Positions 32,101 through 41,054 of a stretch of DNA of 64,000 nt are shown piece after piece. Position 1 is the stretch's first letter. Every line of letters begins with the position of its first letter. The notes beneath the pieces are model-generated. The model searched no databases, was not told the origin of the DNA, and saw only the letters and a list, made by a program, of their open reading frames with translations. Origin of the DNA: Nothopassalora personata (taxonomy: Eukaryota; Ascomycota; Dothideomycetes; Mycosphaerellales; Mycosphaerellaceae); contig CM066293.1 in NCBI GenBank assembly GCA_033816765.1, positions 1,612,001-1,676,000 of the forward strand, in the 5' to 3' direction. Both the position numbers and the translations under genes were made by a program.

Positions 32101-32992
32101 TTGTTGACTTTGTCTTGGTAGGCTTCCTCTTTCCCTTCAACTCACGCTCGCTCTCTGTCTCGTCGGTATTCATCGGACTGTCTTCTGCGGAGTTCATATC
32201 GATGCTGTCCGATCCAATAACGGAATCTTCGCTCTCATCGCGCATCTCGAAGTCTGACGATCCGGACTCGTCCATACGCGACTTTTTGCTGTTTCGCTTT
32301 CGTCTATGCGCATGGGCTGTGAGCTCATCATCGGACTCTTCTTCCATATCAAACAAAGCTGCGTATGACTGGCGACCATTGGTACGTCGGGCTCTTTGAA
32401 CGGCTGGCAAGACCTTCGCGAGAACATCCACCTCTTGCTCCACGGCTGCTGAGTCCGAGATGGCACGGGAGGGCTTAGCTCTAGTCGACTTTTGGGCAGC
32501 TGACTTGAGTCCAACGCTTCTTGCGGTAGACGAGGAGCGTGTCACTTTGCTGGGCGCGAACTGCGACTTGAACGGCTCACTGTAGACTGGTCTGCTGCAC
32601 CATCCGATCGGGCCGCGCAGTCGATTTTGAAACTGATCGGCGTCGAGCTCACGGAAAACTGTTCGGTCTTTCGAAGTGACATCTGTCCTGAGCCATCGTT
32701 GTATACCATCAGGCCGTGTTTCATGCGATACAACGGTCTTCGTCGTCTTCACGTTCGACCGAGGAAGACCGCGAGGACGCTTGGGAGCCATGTCTTCGAC
32801 ATCGCTACGCGAGATGTCGACTATCTTGCGCTTGGAGGATGGCTTGGAGGGTGGACCAACCGCGAGTTCGTCTTCGGAGTCGTCATTGTCATTCGAGATA
32901 TCGATGACCTCGTTGGGTTGGGATTTGGATGTCGTGGAAGCGGTGCCGTTCGATGGGCCACCCGTCCGCAGCCACGAAAACAGGTTGAGCAT
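26111..32992 (-). CDS. DNMT5: DNMT5-type DNA (cytosine-5) methyltransferase with SNF2 helicase and RING
   Basis: Predicted ATP-dependent maintenance CpG methyltransferase acting in the nucleus. Intronless, 2293 residues from the ATG at 32992; the frame opens 66 codons earlier, but that part reads as leader. Residues 1-360 are charged and disordered with several basic stretches. Methyltransferase motifs are complete: I TVCSGTESPLLALEM (about 377), IV GTPCVDYSPLNN (about 471), VI IIFENVRDAPWD (about 514), VIII QTRQRGYMVCF (about 549) and X DLAGNAMSSMV (about 757). A Cys-rich patch CVDCGHTTCTGCGG is near 849. The SNF2 part has HPGFGKT (Walker A, about 1424), MLVDEFHQLD (about 1647) and motif VI QAIGRARRYGQ (about 2164). 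A RING of C3HC4 type (about 1981-2037) sits between the helicase lobes. This order is specific to DNMT5, not DIM-2 or DNMT1. No chromodomain, present in the Cryptococcus protein, was found. Confidence 0.93.
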   Translation of the reverse strand: MLNLFSWLRTGGPSNGTASTTSKSQPNEVIDISNDNDDSEDELAVGPPSKPSSKRKIVDISRSDVEDMAPKRPRGLPRSNVKTTKTVVSHETRPDGIQRWLRTDVTSKDRTVFRELDADQFQNRLRGPIGWCSRPVYSEPFKSQFAPSKVTRSSSTARSVGLKSAAQKSTRAKPSRAISDSAAVEQEVDVLAKVLPAVQRARRTNGRQSYAALFDMEEESDDELTAHAHRRKRNSKKSRMDESGSSDFEMRDESEDSVIGSDSIDMNSAEDSPMNTDETESERELKGKRKPTKTKSTTNVNNRTAPIVKGRAKTAAKSSKKVKSLTTRPKEWGNGIVESLPPMSDVSDIFDDLTKRGLELGLEDAIKHLHSTPVRIATVCSGTESPLLALEMVRDSLKSSGRLSIEVEHAFSAEIVPFKQAYIERNFHPPIIFADVTEFVEALEQEERVATTAYGAKVRIPGGVQILIAGTPCVDYSPLNNLKKGIDDGGESGEVWNAVRAYAVVERPAIIIFENVRDAPWDRMLEDYEKIGYDCAAVRVDTKDFYVPQTRQRGYMVCFDRAKLEANSLEGVSAAWTTRLGKFKRPASSPVSAFLLPNDAVSRQHYRADEPRTERAWAACKITQEQTRQEERLGTARPITGWSESGALRPPEHSQQAFHRSTVDRVNDTIDCNYLRKLRSSYDNRYKDRVYNVSQNVYMEHDSTAFGIVGCLTPSGMFYSTLRARLFAPQEMLTLQGLPIDKMSFTTETHSNIQDLAGNAMSSMVMGAAILSALIVGHKAIAQDGDLRMAHAMVARSGQAIAEPDKIETVAYDHARSAIDMAALLCRAEQAMRRCFCEGKTGMAEKPIQQCVDCGHTTCTGCGGNPAHQYRHRPLISNGRISPRLFEDELKAILPMRLELDGEYDLSVLLSGTSDDYRHAARAALDAKFAFQRIIRTHCWTVTFVADDATLELVLCDPARAEWRLYAHTAKSLPANDSLRKLLQQPIAKASAVENFFGNSWTLRSPVRESVSLSITGSGTKIASLWNRVKLPDYTEHFLWEYLSLQMDDKDHADIAQQLNGTYRHLHLCGTACDSLYIRQLPEGSPPTYLFLDPTPTGDPEKDCFVFSHDIERLDYGIVRQVIARLPPSWRAFSTGSRTGIPAVTHTDLLIDDHWLPLPHQLRESKIQLELKRPMYLEQSTACREAQLMLSCVLSTEVADTFPQLDGKLTQKREFEQSTWIMELMARNLDVAQWSPLPLRTSNVQCNTCAPSPPRKLWGLNDRGDILPLEDPVSAGIYERAIKTRPDPLFVTATRKDSNMHLELAININTLAHRACARLAKTDGLDGSVRLEWRFTASAEQPFVFKPFRLRHTEELSRASLKYDMNVTLFPNQVRMLNWMHRQEAGASFELQEVSEATLSAIGWRAEVRARGSIQVKGGICADHPGFGKTITSLALIDSHLREAGKGTIVQQLDKRLSPGLISTAASLIVCPSSLVGQWCDEIRLKLRNPGKVLKVVKTSDLSKFTIQDFVEATIIVLSRNVLVSESYVDRLAASAAIPGPATSKPRAYEEWLRSAKDRLRAHVDLLRRKGAPSLRRHLQEKYHEAIASDQYTMHIPSKRLRGAAYVAAKEKGKNKVSTAKTTASAKLDTAHVGSPLFEMFYFNRMLVDEFHQLDSRERLAIYTLHADKRWGLSATPDLGDFQDSAQVASLLGVKLPIGGDGRSVMKSSNARKLAEQMTPSERFHAFRETPSETQHARIYELHQKFLSTFVRRNVMDFDKALTYEEHLVPVKLDGVHQGLYMELFQHTKAQGMRLTKSSQRTSRQSRFGSVIDADDGPEQALSKAASNIAGGIEFDVLCEEAQRRIASLSAQLPKAIVHARKIEPENFKHWVVWLQNGMLGDAAVTKTVITMVDSKKPPESLDDASGSDTENFPKLGGDDDEPASDTEKPKKGRGAGKRVMIARLNELCNDLVDDWRSARYLSNVQETLAGDYSSGPKGGTFCDAAQCTGVGSNPVALSPVCGHVVCQQCEQRFHGTAGTSCPAPGCAADMSEVVLLRASRPVDETTKPKDCSAKVQAVMDVLTQVQESKEQAILFVQYESEVQLMAESLKDCDITAIVVRNSSAASTYAEEFRDSAGTPSQTTVLVLNASSDTAAGLNLQNANHILFLSPLLRETQYEYDATMAQAIGRARRYGQTKQIHVYRFVALNTIDVDVLEHREKRVDALLEQGAPALAPPPRLSILNMRPERRRERTQLVCEHGRFSLRPQSWLEACANESDESAEFAHGRKRILGYEDYSSGLHFGRNFTEDDED

Positions 32993-35775
32993 TCTGGTGA
33001 GCTTGTTGATGTTGGTGTCTATTGTTGTGACACAAAGAGTTTGAGCATGACTGCAATGGTTCGTCGTGACAATGTCACGCTGTATGGGAGGCGCGCATGA
33101 GTTAGTTCTGTTCAACGTGTCGCGTCGTAAAAGCTGCGCGTAGACGCGACGGACCCTGCCCTGCAGGTGAGCCGCATGGCCCGCAGCCAAAACGCGCTAA
33201 TCAAAGTCAATTGCGCAGCCGGCAGGAACGATGCGAGCGATGTTATACGAAAGGAAAGAGCGATGAAGGAGAGGCGGTGAAGACTCCTCCTACCGTGAAT
33301 CAGTGCACAAGGTGCATCTGGGGAGTGTCTATTGTACGCGCTGTCATCGACGAAGTCCATCGCTGATAGATGTGGAGTCCCAAATGGCAGCGGCCATATA
33401 TATCGTGTCTCTCCCTGAAGAGCTCGAGTGTGGCGAGGCGGGAGTATGTATGATAAAGACTGGTGTGCAGTCATGAGGTCTTGCCTTGCCTTGCCATAGC
33501 CATCGCTCATTCCTCAGCTGCGTCCGATTCAAGTGATGACCGATCTGGTGGGGAACTCCGCGATTGGGGTGAAGTGAGGAACTGTTTGTCTGAAACGCTC
33601 GATCAAGGGAGCTGGAAGGTACCTGGTTGAACATTCACCCATGTCTTTTGGGTGGAGGTAGTGTGCTACTGTAGGAAAAGTGGTGGGAACGACGGTAAGG
33701 TCAATACAGAGAGCTTTGCCGCTCACAAAGTTCAAGACTTTGATCTTGATGGAGGAGCGAACGCTGGTATCAATGTCCAATAGTAAACGACGGCGAGTAC
33801 ACGCCTGCAGGACATCATAGACCTTCAATCACCACAGACGTGGCACAACAAGGCTCACCACCTCCACTTGCACACACCTTCAACTCAGCAGCAGATAGAT
33901 GATGCAATGGAGCCGTGCCAAACATCACTGCGCAGCCTTGGAAAGTAGCACATCAAACCTGCTCGACGCCGCCTCGTCCGTCCGCCACGAGCGTCGATGT
34001 CATCCAAAGTGACAGCACACGAGTCGCAGCAGAGACGCAACAAGAAAAGCCAGATAATCAACGCCCTCGCGTGCCAACTCGTGGTTATACGAATCGTACA
34101 GGGTCAATCCATCGACGGCTCTGCGGGAAATGACAGGCGGTGCGCCTAGCCTCTGCTGGAGTCATACATAACGCGAAACCGGGAAACCGACCCGACGTCA
34201 TACAGACTACTATAGGCTTTTGCGGAGTGCATACATGGAGATCGTGGTCACTGGTGCAAGATCTTGCTTGGACCGGCGGACCCGAACACTGCGGAGTAAA
34301 GTTGAGGTTGTTCGAGGATACGAGCGGAGGGGATGCCTCACGGGAGAAAGTTTGTGGTCGGTACTGAGGTGTAGAAACACGGAGATGGGCATGGATGCCA
34401 TCAGGTATTTGTTCTTCTGTAGAGTTGAGCCTTCGACATTACATGCTGCTCGCAAAGACGGATCATGACTGCCCGAAGACGGTCATGGCTGCTTCAGAGA
34501 TTACGACGAGTCCTTCGACTCAAGTCTCAAGAAGCGGCTTGCCGCATTTCTGATTGGGCGGTGCCATGGTTGTGACCTGCTTCAGACTGCACACGCTCCT
34601 TCACATAATGCGACTCCTCAATCTACTGCGAACAAGTCAAATTCGCGAGCGCCACGGTACAACCACCGTGGTGTGCTACAGCATGCAAGAACTTCGTTCT
34701 GTCGATCAGTGCTTTACGAACTGAAAAAGACAGCGGCACAGGTCGCACAACGTTCGCGGCTGTACCTTCGGGAGAGCCTCCGCGGCTCTGCTTCCCCGTG
34801 GCGGCGAGGCGGTTTGATGTGGGAAGAAGGTTCTGGGGACTCGGACGGCATGGAGATTAAGTTGTGGGGGGCCTGGGGGCGGGTCAGAGGAGCCCGCCAA
34901 GGATCGCGAGATTGTCGACGTGGTGTCCTTGGTTCGCGATGTCTGACACGCTCGCTGCTTCAAGCACTGTCCAGGAGGTCATCTCTGCCAGCCAAGCCTC
35001 GCGTTCGGCATTTGTGTCAGGGGAGCGCATGCAATCCCACGTCCATTTACCGAGTCCGCGACCATCGACGCGTGGCGTGAATCCTCCCGCGACCTCGACT
35101 TTGATTGTCCTGTGAGGCGAGGCGACAAGGATGCTTCGTACTGGACAGACGATGTGGTGCACGTTGCTGCATACTGCGGTATTTCATCCTGAATTCTTTT
35201 CCCGGAACGAGTATCCCGGCAGGCCAAGGCGGGAGCCAAAACCGGCAGTCTCAATCCATATTACAGGCGGTGAAGACTGCCGAGGGTTCCAGACGATGTG
35301 CTGGCGTTGCTCAGACACGGGTCCGACATCCGCCTCCATGCCAACGGTATTGCTACGGCATCCCATGATCCCACGGACATTCTTGTGACTCGCCTCAGGC
35401 TTCAGGGAACGCCATCCTATTCGTGCTCTCGAGCTGACGTGCCCTGACTGAGCCGCCAGCAAGGAGGCCCGGATCCCGCGGACGAGGTTATGCAGCAATG
35501 AAAGAAGTTGAGGTGACTTTTTTCGTCTTTCTACGAAGTAGATTTCTTGGTCGATCAAGGATTAATTCGTAAATACTTATTGCGAACGCCTCCCGTCTCC
35601 CTTGTCGTACTTCTTCTTGCTCTCATCAACCCACGTCGCATTCTGTCCAAGCGAAGTCTTGCCACCGTTTCGGAGCCCACAGCAGGACCTACACAACTGG
35701 GCCACCGATTCACAACCTTGCGACATCTTTGCCACAAACGACCAAGTCAATCAAGTCAAGAAAACCACAATCAAC
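32993..35775. other. Long gene-poor interval
   Basis: About 2.8 kb upstream of the DNMT5-like gene. Open frames of 70-135 codons exist on both strands but none is recognised. The most protein-like is on the minus strand around 34884-35162 (IKVEVAGGFTPRVDGRGLGK), possibly an exon or relic. A small-gene leader occupies the last 150 bp. Confidence 0.35.
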
Positions 35776-35985
35776 ATGACGGACTCAATGCCCGCTCCTG
35801 CTCAACAGACTTGCATTCCACGCAACGACTCGTTCTCTGCCGAGGATCTGTCAAAAGCACTTCTTAAGGCGTCCGCAAGCAAGCCACGAAGCCTCTCGAT
35901 AAGGGACATCAACGACGACCCAGCAGTGCCACCGCCATCACCGCAAAAGTCAAGACGATCATCATTATACGGGGCGCGCAGGTGA
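35776..35985 (+). CDS. Small disordered protein, 69 residues
   Basis: Short open frame starting MTDSMPAPAQQ after a CA-rich leader with AATCAACATG context, which looks like a real fungal start. The protein is Ser/Pro/Lys-rich, with PRNDSFSAEDLSKALLKASA and a basic end PQKSRRSSLYGARR holding likely phosphorylation sites. The frame is open further upstream to 35602, but that part resembles UTR. Function unknown. Confidence 0.45.
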   Translation: MTDSMPAPAQQTCIPRNDSFSAEDLSKALLKASASKPRSLSIRDINDDPAVPPPSPQKSRRSSLYGARR

Positions 35986-36297
35986 TCAAAGCTGGTCTTG
36001 ATCATTCATACTTAATGGCAGCACTCGCTCGACTTCTCTACACAACAACAGTTCATGGTACCACTTTACTGAGCCAGCGAGCTTACCGACACAGACACTG
36101 GTGTACTCCGACGACAATTTAGGCGCATCCTGGTAGGATTGTATTTAGGAAGGGACACTGGCGCAATGGCTTTGTCTTTGCGAGAAGATAGACTACGATG
36201 CTGAAGCTTAGGAGCCAGCCGGTCAGCTTTTGCATGATTGTACAAATTTCGGAGTAGCGAAACTCCTTGAGACCGGCGTGGGTGGATTGGACTACTA

Positions 36298-36885
36298 ATG
36301 GCATTCTGTCTAACTTGTGTCTGGACGGCGTCTGCGACGTCTACACCATTTCTGCGTAGCAATACTAATGAGAACAATTCACAATCATTGTCCTCCATAT
36401 CCCTTTCACTATCCATCCATGCAATTTCTCACTTCGATCACATTGCGCAATCCCAACGACACCCACCCGCACTAACAAACGAGCACAGCAAGCCATATCA
36501 CGCCATCATCACGCAAAAGACCAAAAAACAACTTGAGATAATCTCATATGTACCTCCCAATCAATTCAAAAACGCAACCCCACCCATCCCACGGGAAGCC
36601 TCAACACTGCTCCAGAAAAGATACGTACCGAAGTGGAAACACCGGCGGAAGACGTTGCGAACCGTAACGAACGAATCCGGTCCAACCAAAACGGCACACT
36701 TCATCCTACGCCGCCGCACATTGGACACAATCCCTGAAATTCTGCCACATTGCGAATCACCCGCGGAAGAGTGCGGGTCCGAATCCGCTTGCCAGGCTGT
36801 CGAAACTCGGAAGCCTGCATGTCTCGTGAACTATTCGGACTCGTTGACAACTTCAATGAACAATATAGACTCTTCGAATGATTGA
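36298..36885 (+). CDS. Hypothetical ORF, 195 codons
   Basis: Open frame rich in Ser, Thr, Asn and His, with a basic middle (RYVPKWKHRRKTLRTVTNES). No domain recognised. The start is arbitrary and no introns are evident. It could be a lineage-specific protein or chance; it ends at the border of an AT-rich degenerate stretch. Confidence 0.25.
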   Translation: MAFCLTCVWTASATSTPFLRSNTNENNSQSLSSISLSLSIHAISHFDHIAQSQRHPPALTNEHSKPYHAIITQKTKKQLEIISYVPPNQFKNATPPIPREASTLLQKRYVPKWKHRRKTLRTVTNESGPTKTAHFILRRRTLDTIPEILPHCESPAEECGSESACQAVETRKPACLVNYSDSLTTSMNNIDSSND

Positions 36886-37422
36886 TTGATTAATAAATTA
36901 ATTTGATTATCGTACTTGTAGAAGCCCTGGTAGCTCTAATGCGATAGCGTCAAAATCAATTCGGGAGGTAGTGGTCTACTACTGTACTATTGCTTAGCGC
37001 CTGATTAATTACTTAATAAGATAACTCTTAACTCCTTCCTTTTTCAGACAAAAAAACAATACGCTCGTATACTGTAGAACTAAAACTGAGCGCTATGCCT
37101 ATCTCGTCTAGCATTAGACGTTAGATTAAGTAGATAAGCGATAACGATCCGCGCTGCGTGTAGCGACGGTGTACTGTATTTGAACGAGGTACTCGTTAAA
37201 GCTAACTAGGTGGATCCTTACGCATCTAGGTAAAAGCTTAACTAGATAGCGGTAGGGCGTCATTAAAGTGCTTAGTGACAACGCCTCTTTCTGATTACCA
37301 TGACGATAGTGAAACCCGGCCCTCTGAAGTCGTCGATTCCTCGTTGGGTTTGAAGCTCTCACTGTTGGTCCCTGCTAGGCAGGCAGGGTGAGACCTTCGG
37401 TGTACGGATTCACTACAGACTT
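36886..37422. other. AT-rich degenerate stretch
   Basis: Contains ATTGATTAATAAATTAATTT-like sequence and many short TA-rich words, with no open frame. It resembles mutated repeat sequence, but no terminal repeats were identified. Confidence 0.3.
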
Positions 37423-37788
37423 CTACTTCATATTCTGTGTATTTCCCTCCGGTTTAGGATCCACCGGCACGCCCGAGATTCCCTTCTCGCCTGGGTTGTT
37501 CTGACCGCCACGAACACCGACATTCGTTGAGCCGGAGTCTGAAGCTACTGGTGCCTCTCCTGGTGCCTTGCCTTCGGTGTGGCCGTCTGCGTTCTCTGCG
37601 CCTAGGCCCTCTGTTTCTCGTGTTAGCAGGAAGAATTGAGAGGACTGAAGGGCGAGGGGACAGATGCGTACTTGCTGCGGCATCTTTCTTTTGGAACTTC
37701 TCGCTCGCTGCTTGGCCGCCTCTGGTCGTTGTCAGTAGATGTACGAAACTGAGGTGAGGTCGATGCGTACGGAGTCTTGGGTGTCATG
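37423..37788 (-). CDS. Small hydrophilic Gly-rich protein, three exons, 84 residues
   Basis: Exons (minus) are 37788-37772 (17 nt), 37721-37672 and 37610-37423; GT-AG introns 37771-37722 and 37671-37611, phases consistent. The protein begins MTPKTPGGQAASEKFQKKDA and continues as a disordered Gly/Glu/Asn-rich chain with GVRGGQNNPGEKGISGVPVD. Composition is like small stress/desiccation-type hydrophilins, but I cannot assign a family. The two donors share the string GTACGCATC, suggesting that the introns are related or that the exon was duplicated. Confidence 0.6.
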
Positions 37789-38218
37789 TTTTCGAGTGTG
37801 TGTGATGTTCTTTTAGCTGTTGAGATTGTGCTTCTTCTGTGTGAAGTCTCTGATACGCAGGTACACCTGAACAGGTGAGGTCAATGTCTTGGCCAATGAC
37901 TATGGCGCAGATGATGCTGTAGATGGTCACTCGGTGGAAGTGGTCTCGTGACGTCAACGATATTCTGCTTAAACGCTTAGCAACGACTCCTGCTCCTGAT
38001 CTTGATGCAGCAGATTGCGGAAAGTGGCAGCAGTGTTTGGAGGTATGAGCAATCGTCCGGGAACGTTAGCGATGTGGCAAAGGTAGAATCTGAAACCCCA
38101 TGTCGGGCACGTCGGGGTAGAGGGTTGCTTCCCTTGCAACAGTGTCCAACTTCTTGTCTGTACCTTGGTATACTTAGAGGTCTCACGCCTTACCTCATGT
38201 TACCAACATGGCGAGGAT
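37789..38218. other. Intergenic: promoter of small protein gene and XPD 3' flank
   Basis: No open frame supported. Holds the upstream region of the minus-strand small gene and the sequence beyond the XPD stop codon. Confidence 0.5.
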
Positions 38219-40612
38219 TTATTCGAGCTCTAGCATCGCTGCGTCCATGTCTGGGTCGTTATACAGTGCCTCCTCATCAGCCTGCGCCTCAGCCATAATC
38301 TGATCGCCGTGAATATGATGATCACCATTGAGCTCACCATTCCTCTCCCGTCGTTCCACCTCCGCCTCTACTTTCTGCTTATGCGCCATCAAGTCTTCGT
38401 AACTCCAAGTACTGATGCCATCTTGAACATGTGCCGGGAATGGCTTGCTCATCTGCTTCAAGAATTTTTTGGCAGCGGCCTCGGCTTGATCGACAGACAT
38501 GTTTGAGTCAGCGTCCATCAGCGCACTGCCTATCCACTTTGGCAGCTGCTCCTTCCTCTTCTTGAACCGGTCGTCTGCCATCACCATGATGCCGTAGTCG
38601 TCTTTGCCACGCAAGACACGACCAAGGCACTGAGCACAATGTCGCATAGCGTCGAAGGCCAAGAAAGTCGAGTCCTTAATGCGATAAGTCTCCTGCAAGA
38701 ATTCCAGTCGTGCTTTCAGGATCCTTGACTCTGTATACTGGTAAGGAATACCGATGCAGAGCACAGTCCTGCCATAGTGATGGTCAAAATCGATTCCCTC
38801 AGAGACCTTGCCTCGGGCGACACACAACAGCACGGCGCCTCTGCCATTACTACACGCTGTGCGGTATGTTTCCAGTGCAAGTGATGTTTCCTGACTATCG
38901 GGTGTCTCGACTAAGATGAGCTTACTCTTCCAGACATCGTCAAGAATCCCCATGTTCTGCCACATGGAGATGACACTCTCCATGTAAAGATATGATGGGA
39001 AGAACACCACGATGCCATCAGGTGTAAGCTTGGAGAACTTGATCAAGAGCTGTCCGTAGTTCTTGACGACGTTCGGGTCATTTCGTCTTTGGAAGTTGGA
39101 TGATATCGGTGCTTGATCTGCGCCTCGAGTCACTATCATCGGCAAGAACGACCTTCTTGCCAATGTCATGGCATATGACTCCTGGACAACAGCTTCGAAA
39201 CCAAGCATCTTTGGGTACATCTCAAGAGGAGAAATGGTTCCAGAAGTGATGATCACAGAGCTGAACCGGTCGAAGACAGGCTTGATTGCGATCGCTGCAT
39301 CAAGGCATGTGAAATGCAGAATTGGATTCGCCACTGTCGCGCTGTCTGATTCGTAAGGTTCCAGGATGAGCAAGAAGCCAGTGTCGTATGTTGCCACAAG
39401 CGTGGCGAATGTTGCTACCTCTTGTAGTGACTGATAGTCCTCGATGTTTGTGAGTTCCAATGTTCGTACGAGGGATGTGAGTCGTTCAGCGCAGAATCGC
39501 AGCGGCTTCTTTTCTATGAATGTGAGCTCCTTCAAGTGCTGTAGGAAGGAGGGTGGTGTCTCCGATATCACATGTAGCACTTTCATTCTTGTCTTGAGGT
39601 ACTCGATGAAGCGTTTCAAGAAAGCAGTGAAATGCTCTGCTCGTCTGATGTTACCAGGTACCGCTTCTTTCAGCAGATCGTCCGGCAATGCTGGATTCGA
39701 CATGAACGCTCCTTCGTCTCGAGCTTCGTCTGCCTCGCGAAGGCCTTCCACGAGCTTCGCGTATTCGTTTTGAAGCTTTTCGGCGTCTGTGTCTTTCATT
39801 TCTGTGATCTTCTGCTCCAAGTTGCTGGCTCCTCTCGCGGCTTTGCGCAGCGAATCTTCCGTCAAGTCTATACTGAGGGACTCGATACAAACATTGTCGA
39901 TGTTGTGAGCTTCGTCGAACACCACAATACAGTCTTTGGAGAGTTCTTTTGACACTCTCTCGGCGATCTTCGGATCCAGGAGATAGTGGTATGAGTATAT
40001 GATTACATTACAGAATGGCATCATGCGTCGTGCCGTGAAGTAGGGGCACTGCTTGTGCTGTTCACCGTATTGCAGCATTCCGTCGAGCGTCCAGACACCC
40101 GCTGGTATGAGATTGTGAGGTTCGAGTAGATCGAGATTATCGTGGTAGATGCACAGATCGACATCCTCGCCACGCTCCTTCTTCTCTTTGACGAAGCCAG
40201 CCGTGAGGCTTCGACATCGCGCATCAACCACAGAGCCACTCTTCTCGCGACGGACTGAAGGATGTAGACACAAGTTCTTTCGACTGGTTAGACCAAGGCC
40301 ACGGAAGTCTTCCACTTCCCCAAGCTGCTCTGCTCGATACTTCATCAGAGCCTTGAGCTCCGCGAGTGCCTTTTCAATCTCGGACATTGTTCGAGAGCAA
40401 TAGATGAGCTTCCGCGCCTCTGGGTAGAATTGCTGATATGCAACAATGAGCGACAAGAGCGACACGGTCTTTCCAGTTCCTGAAGGCATCTCCAGCACGC
40501 AGTGGCCACCAGCGTCCAGCGTGCGCTTGAGATCGCACATATATGCATATTGCTCGGGGTAGATCCTTGGATATGGGAAAAGGACTGGCAGGTCCTCGAT
40601 GTAGAACTTCAT
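38219..40612 (-). CDS. RAD3: TFIIH helicase XPD/Rad3
   Basis: 5'-3' DNA helicase of the TFIIH core, needed for nucleotide excision repair and structurally for transcription initiation. Intronless, 797 residues, full length for the family. Starts MKFYIEDLPVLFPYPRIYPE. Walker A MPSGTGKT at about 42-49; DEAH box FDEAHNIDN at about 232; motif VI QCLGRVLRGKDDYG near 660. The 4Fe-4S cluster cysteines are recognisable between RKNLCLHPSV and QCPYFTARRMMPFC. The C-terminal tail is acidic (EEALYNDPDMDAAMLELE). It is divergent from the listerin gene, with 442 bp between their start codons. Confidence 0.98.
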   Translation of the reverse strand: MKFYIEDLPVLFPYPRIYPEQYAYMCDLKRTLDAGGHCVLEMPSGTGKTVSLLSLIVAYQQFYPEARKLIYCSRTMSEIEKALAELKALMKYRAEQLGEVEDFRGLGLTSRKNLCLHPSVRREKSGSVVDARCRSLTAGFVKEKKERGEDVDLCIYHDNLDLLEPHNLIPAGVWTLDGMLQYGEQHKQCPYFTARRMMPFCNVIIYSYHYLLDPKIAERVSKELSKDCIVVFDEAHNIDNVCIESLSIDLTEDSLRKAARGASNLEQKITEMKDTDAEKLQNEYAKLVEGLREADEARDEGAFMSNPALPDDLLKEAVPGNIRRAEHFTAFLKRFIEYLKTRMKVLHVISETPPSFLQHLKELTFIEKKPLRFCAERLTSLVRTLELTNIEDYQSLQEVATFATLVATYDTGFLLILEPYESDSATVANPILHFTCLDAAIAIKPVFDRFSSVIITSGTISPLEMYPKMLGFEAVVQESYAMTLARRSFLPMIVTRGADQAPISSNFQRRNDPNVVKNYGQLLIKFSKLTPDGIVVFFPSYLYMESVISMWQNMGILDDVWKSKLILVETPDSQETSLALETYRTACSNGRGAVLLCVARGKVSEGIDFDHHYGRTVLCIGIPYQYTESRILKARLEFLQETYRIKDSTFLAFDAMRHCAQCLGRVLRGKDDYGIMVMADDRFKKRKEQLPKWIGSALMDADSNMSVDQAEAAAKKFLKQMSKPFPAHVQDGISTWSYEDLMAHKQKVEAEVERRERNGELNGDHHIHGDQIMAEAQADEEALYNDPDMDAAMLELE

Positions 40613-41054
40613 CTTGAATGACTAGTCGGCCTCAGGCCGCCTCACTGCCTCTCGATTACGCCACTCCCCGCATGGCAAGCGTGATCTGTACGCGGCTATG
40701 TTTGCGTTAGTGAGGAAAGACGTTTGATTTGCGAGATGGATGTTGTTTGTGAGCGATATGAGGGCGATGTTGCCGCGAGATGAAAGAGGCGAATGAGAGG
40801 AGCTCTGGCACGCGCTAGATACGCGCTATATGTCTATCCATGCTGCCACGTGACGTGGTCTCAGAGCGTTTTGATCGAGTATGACGGCACTTCTTCCGTC
40901 TCATCAACTGCCACAGAAACCTCTATATCACAACCCATCATCTTCTTCTTCCTCTCCTTCACCAAGCGCGCCGCTGAGCAACAGTCTCGGCACACGCTTT
41001 AACCCGTGACTGTCTTCAGGTTCTCCGGCTTGCTCGCTTCTCTTTGTCGTTGAG
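40613..41054. promoter_or_regulatory. Bidirectional promoter, XPD and listerin
   Basis: 442 bp separates two divergent housekeeping start codons. A C/T-rich TCTTCTTCTTCCTCTCC tract at about 40940-40957 lies on the listerin side. No consensus operator is named. Confidence 0.5.

Noticed and set aside
32676..33100. Plus-strand frames antisense to the DNMT5-like gene
   Set aside because: Shadows of the Ser/Arg/Lys-rich coding strand; the minus strand carries the conserved gene.
34884..35162. Protein-like minus-strand frame (IKVEVAGGFTPRVDGRGLGK)
   Set aside because: Interesting composition but no recognised family, no supported start or splice sites; left as unassigned sequence.
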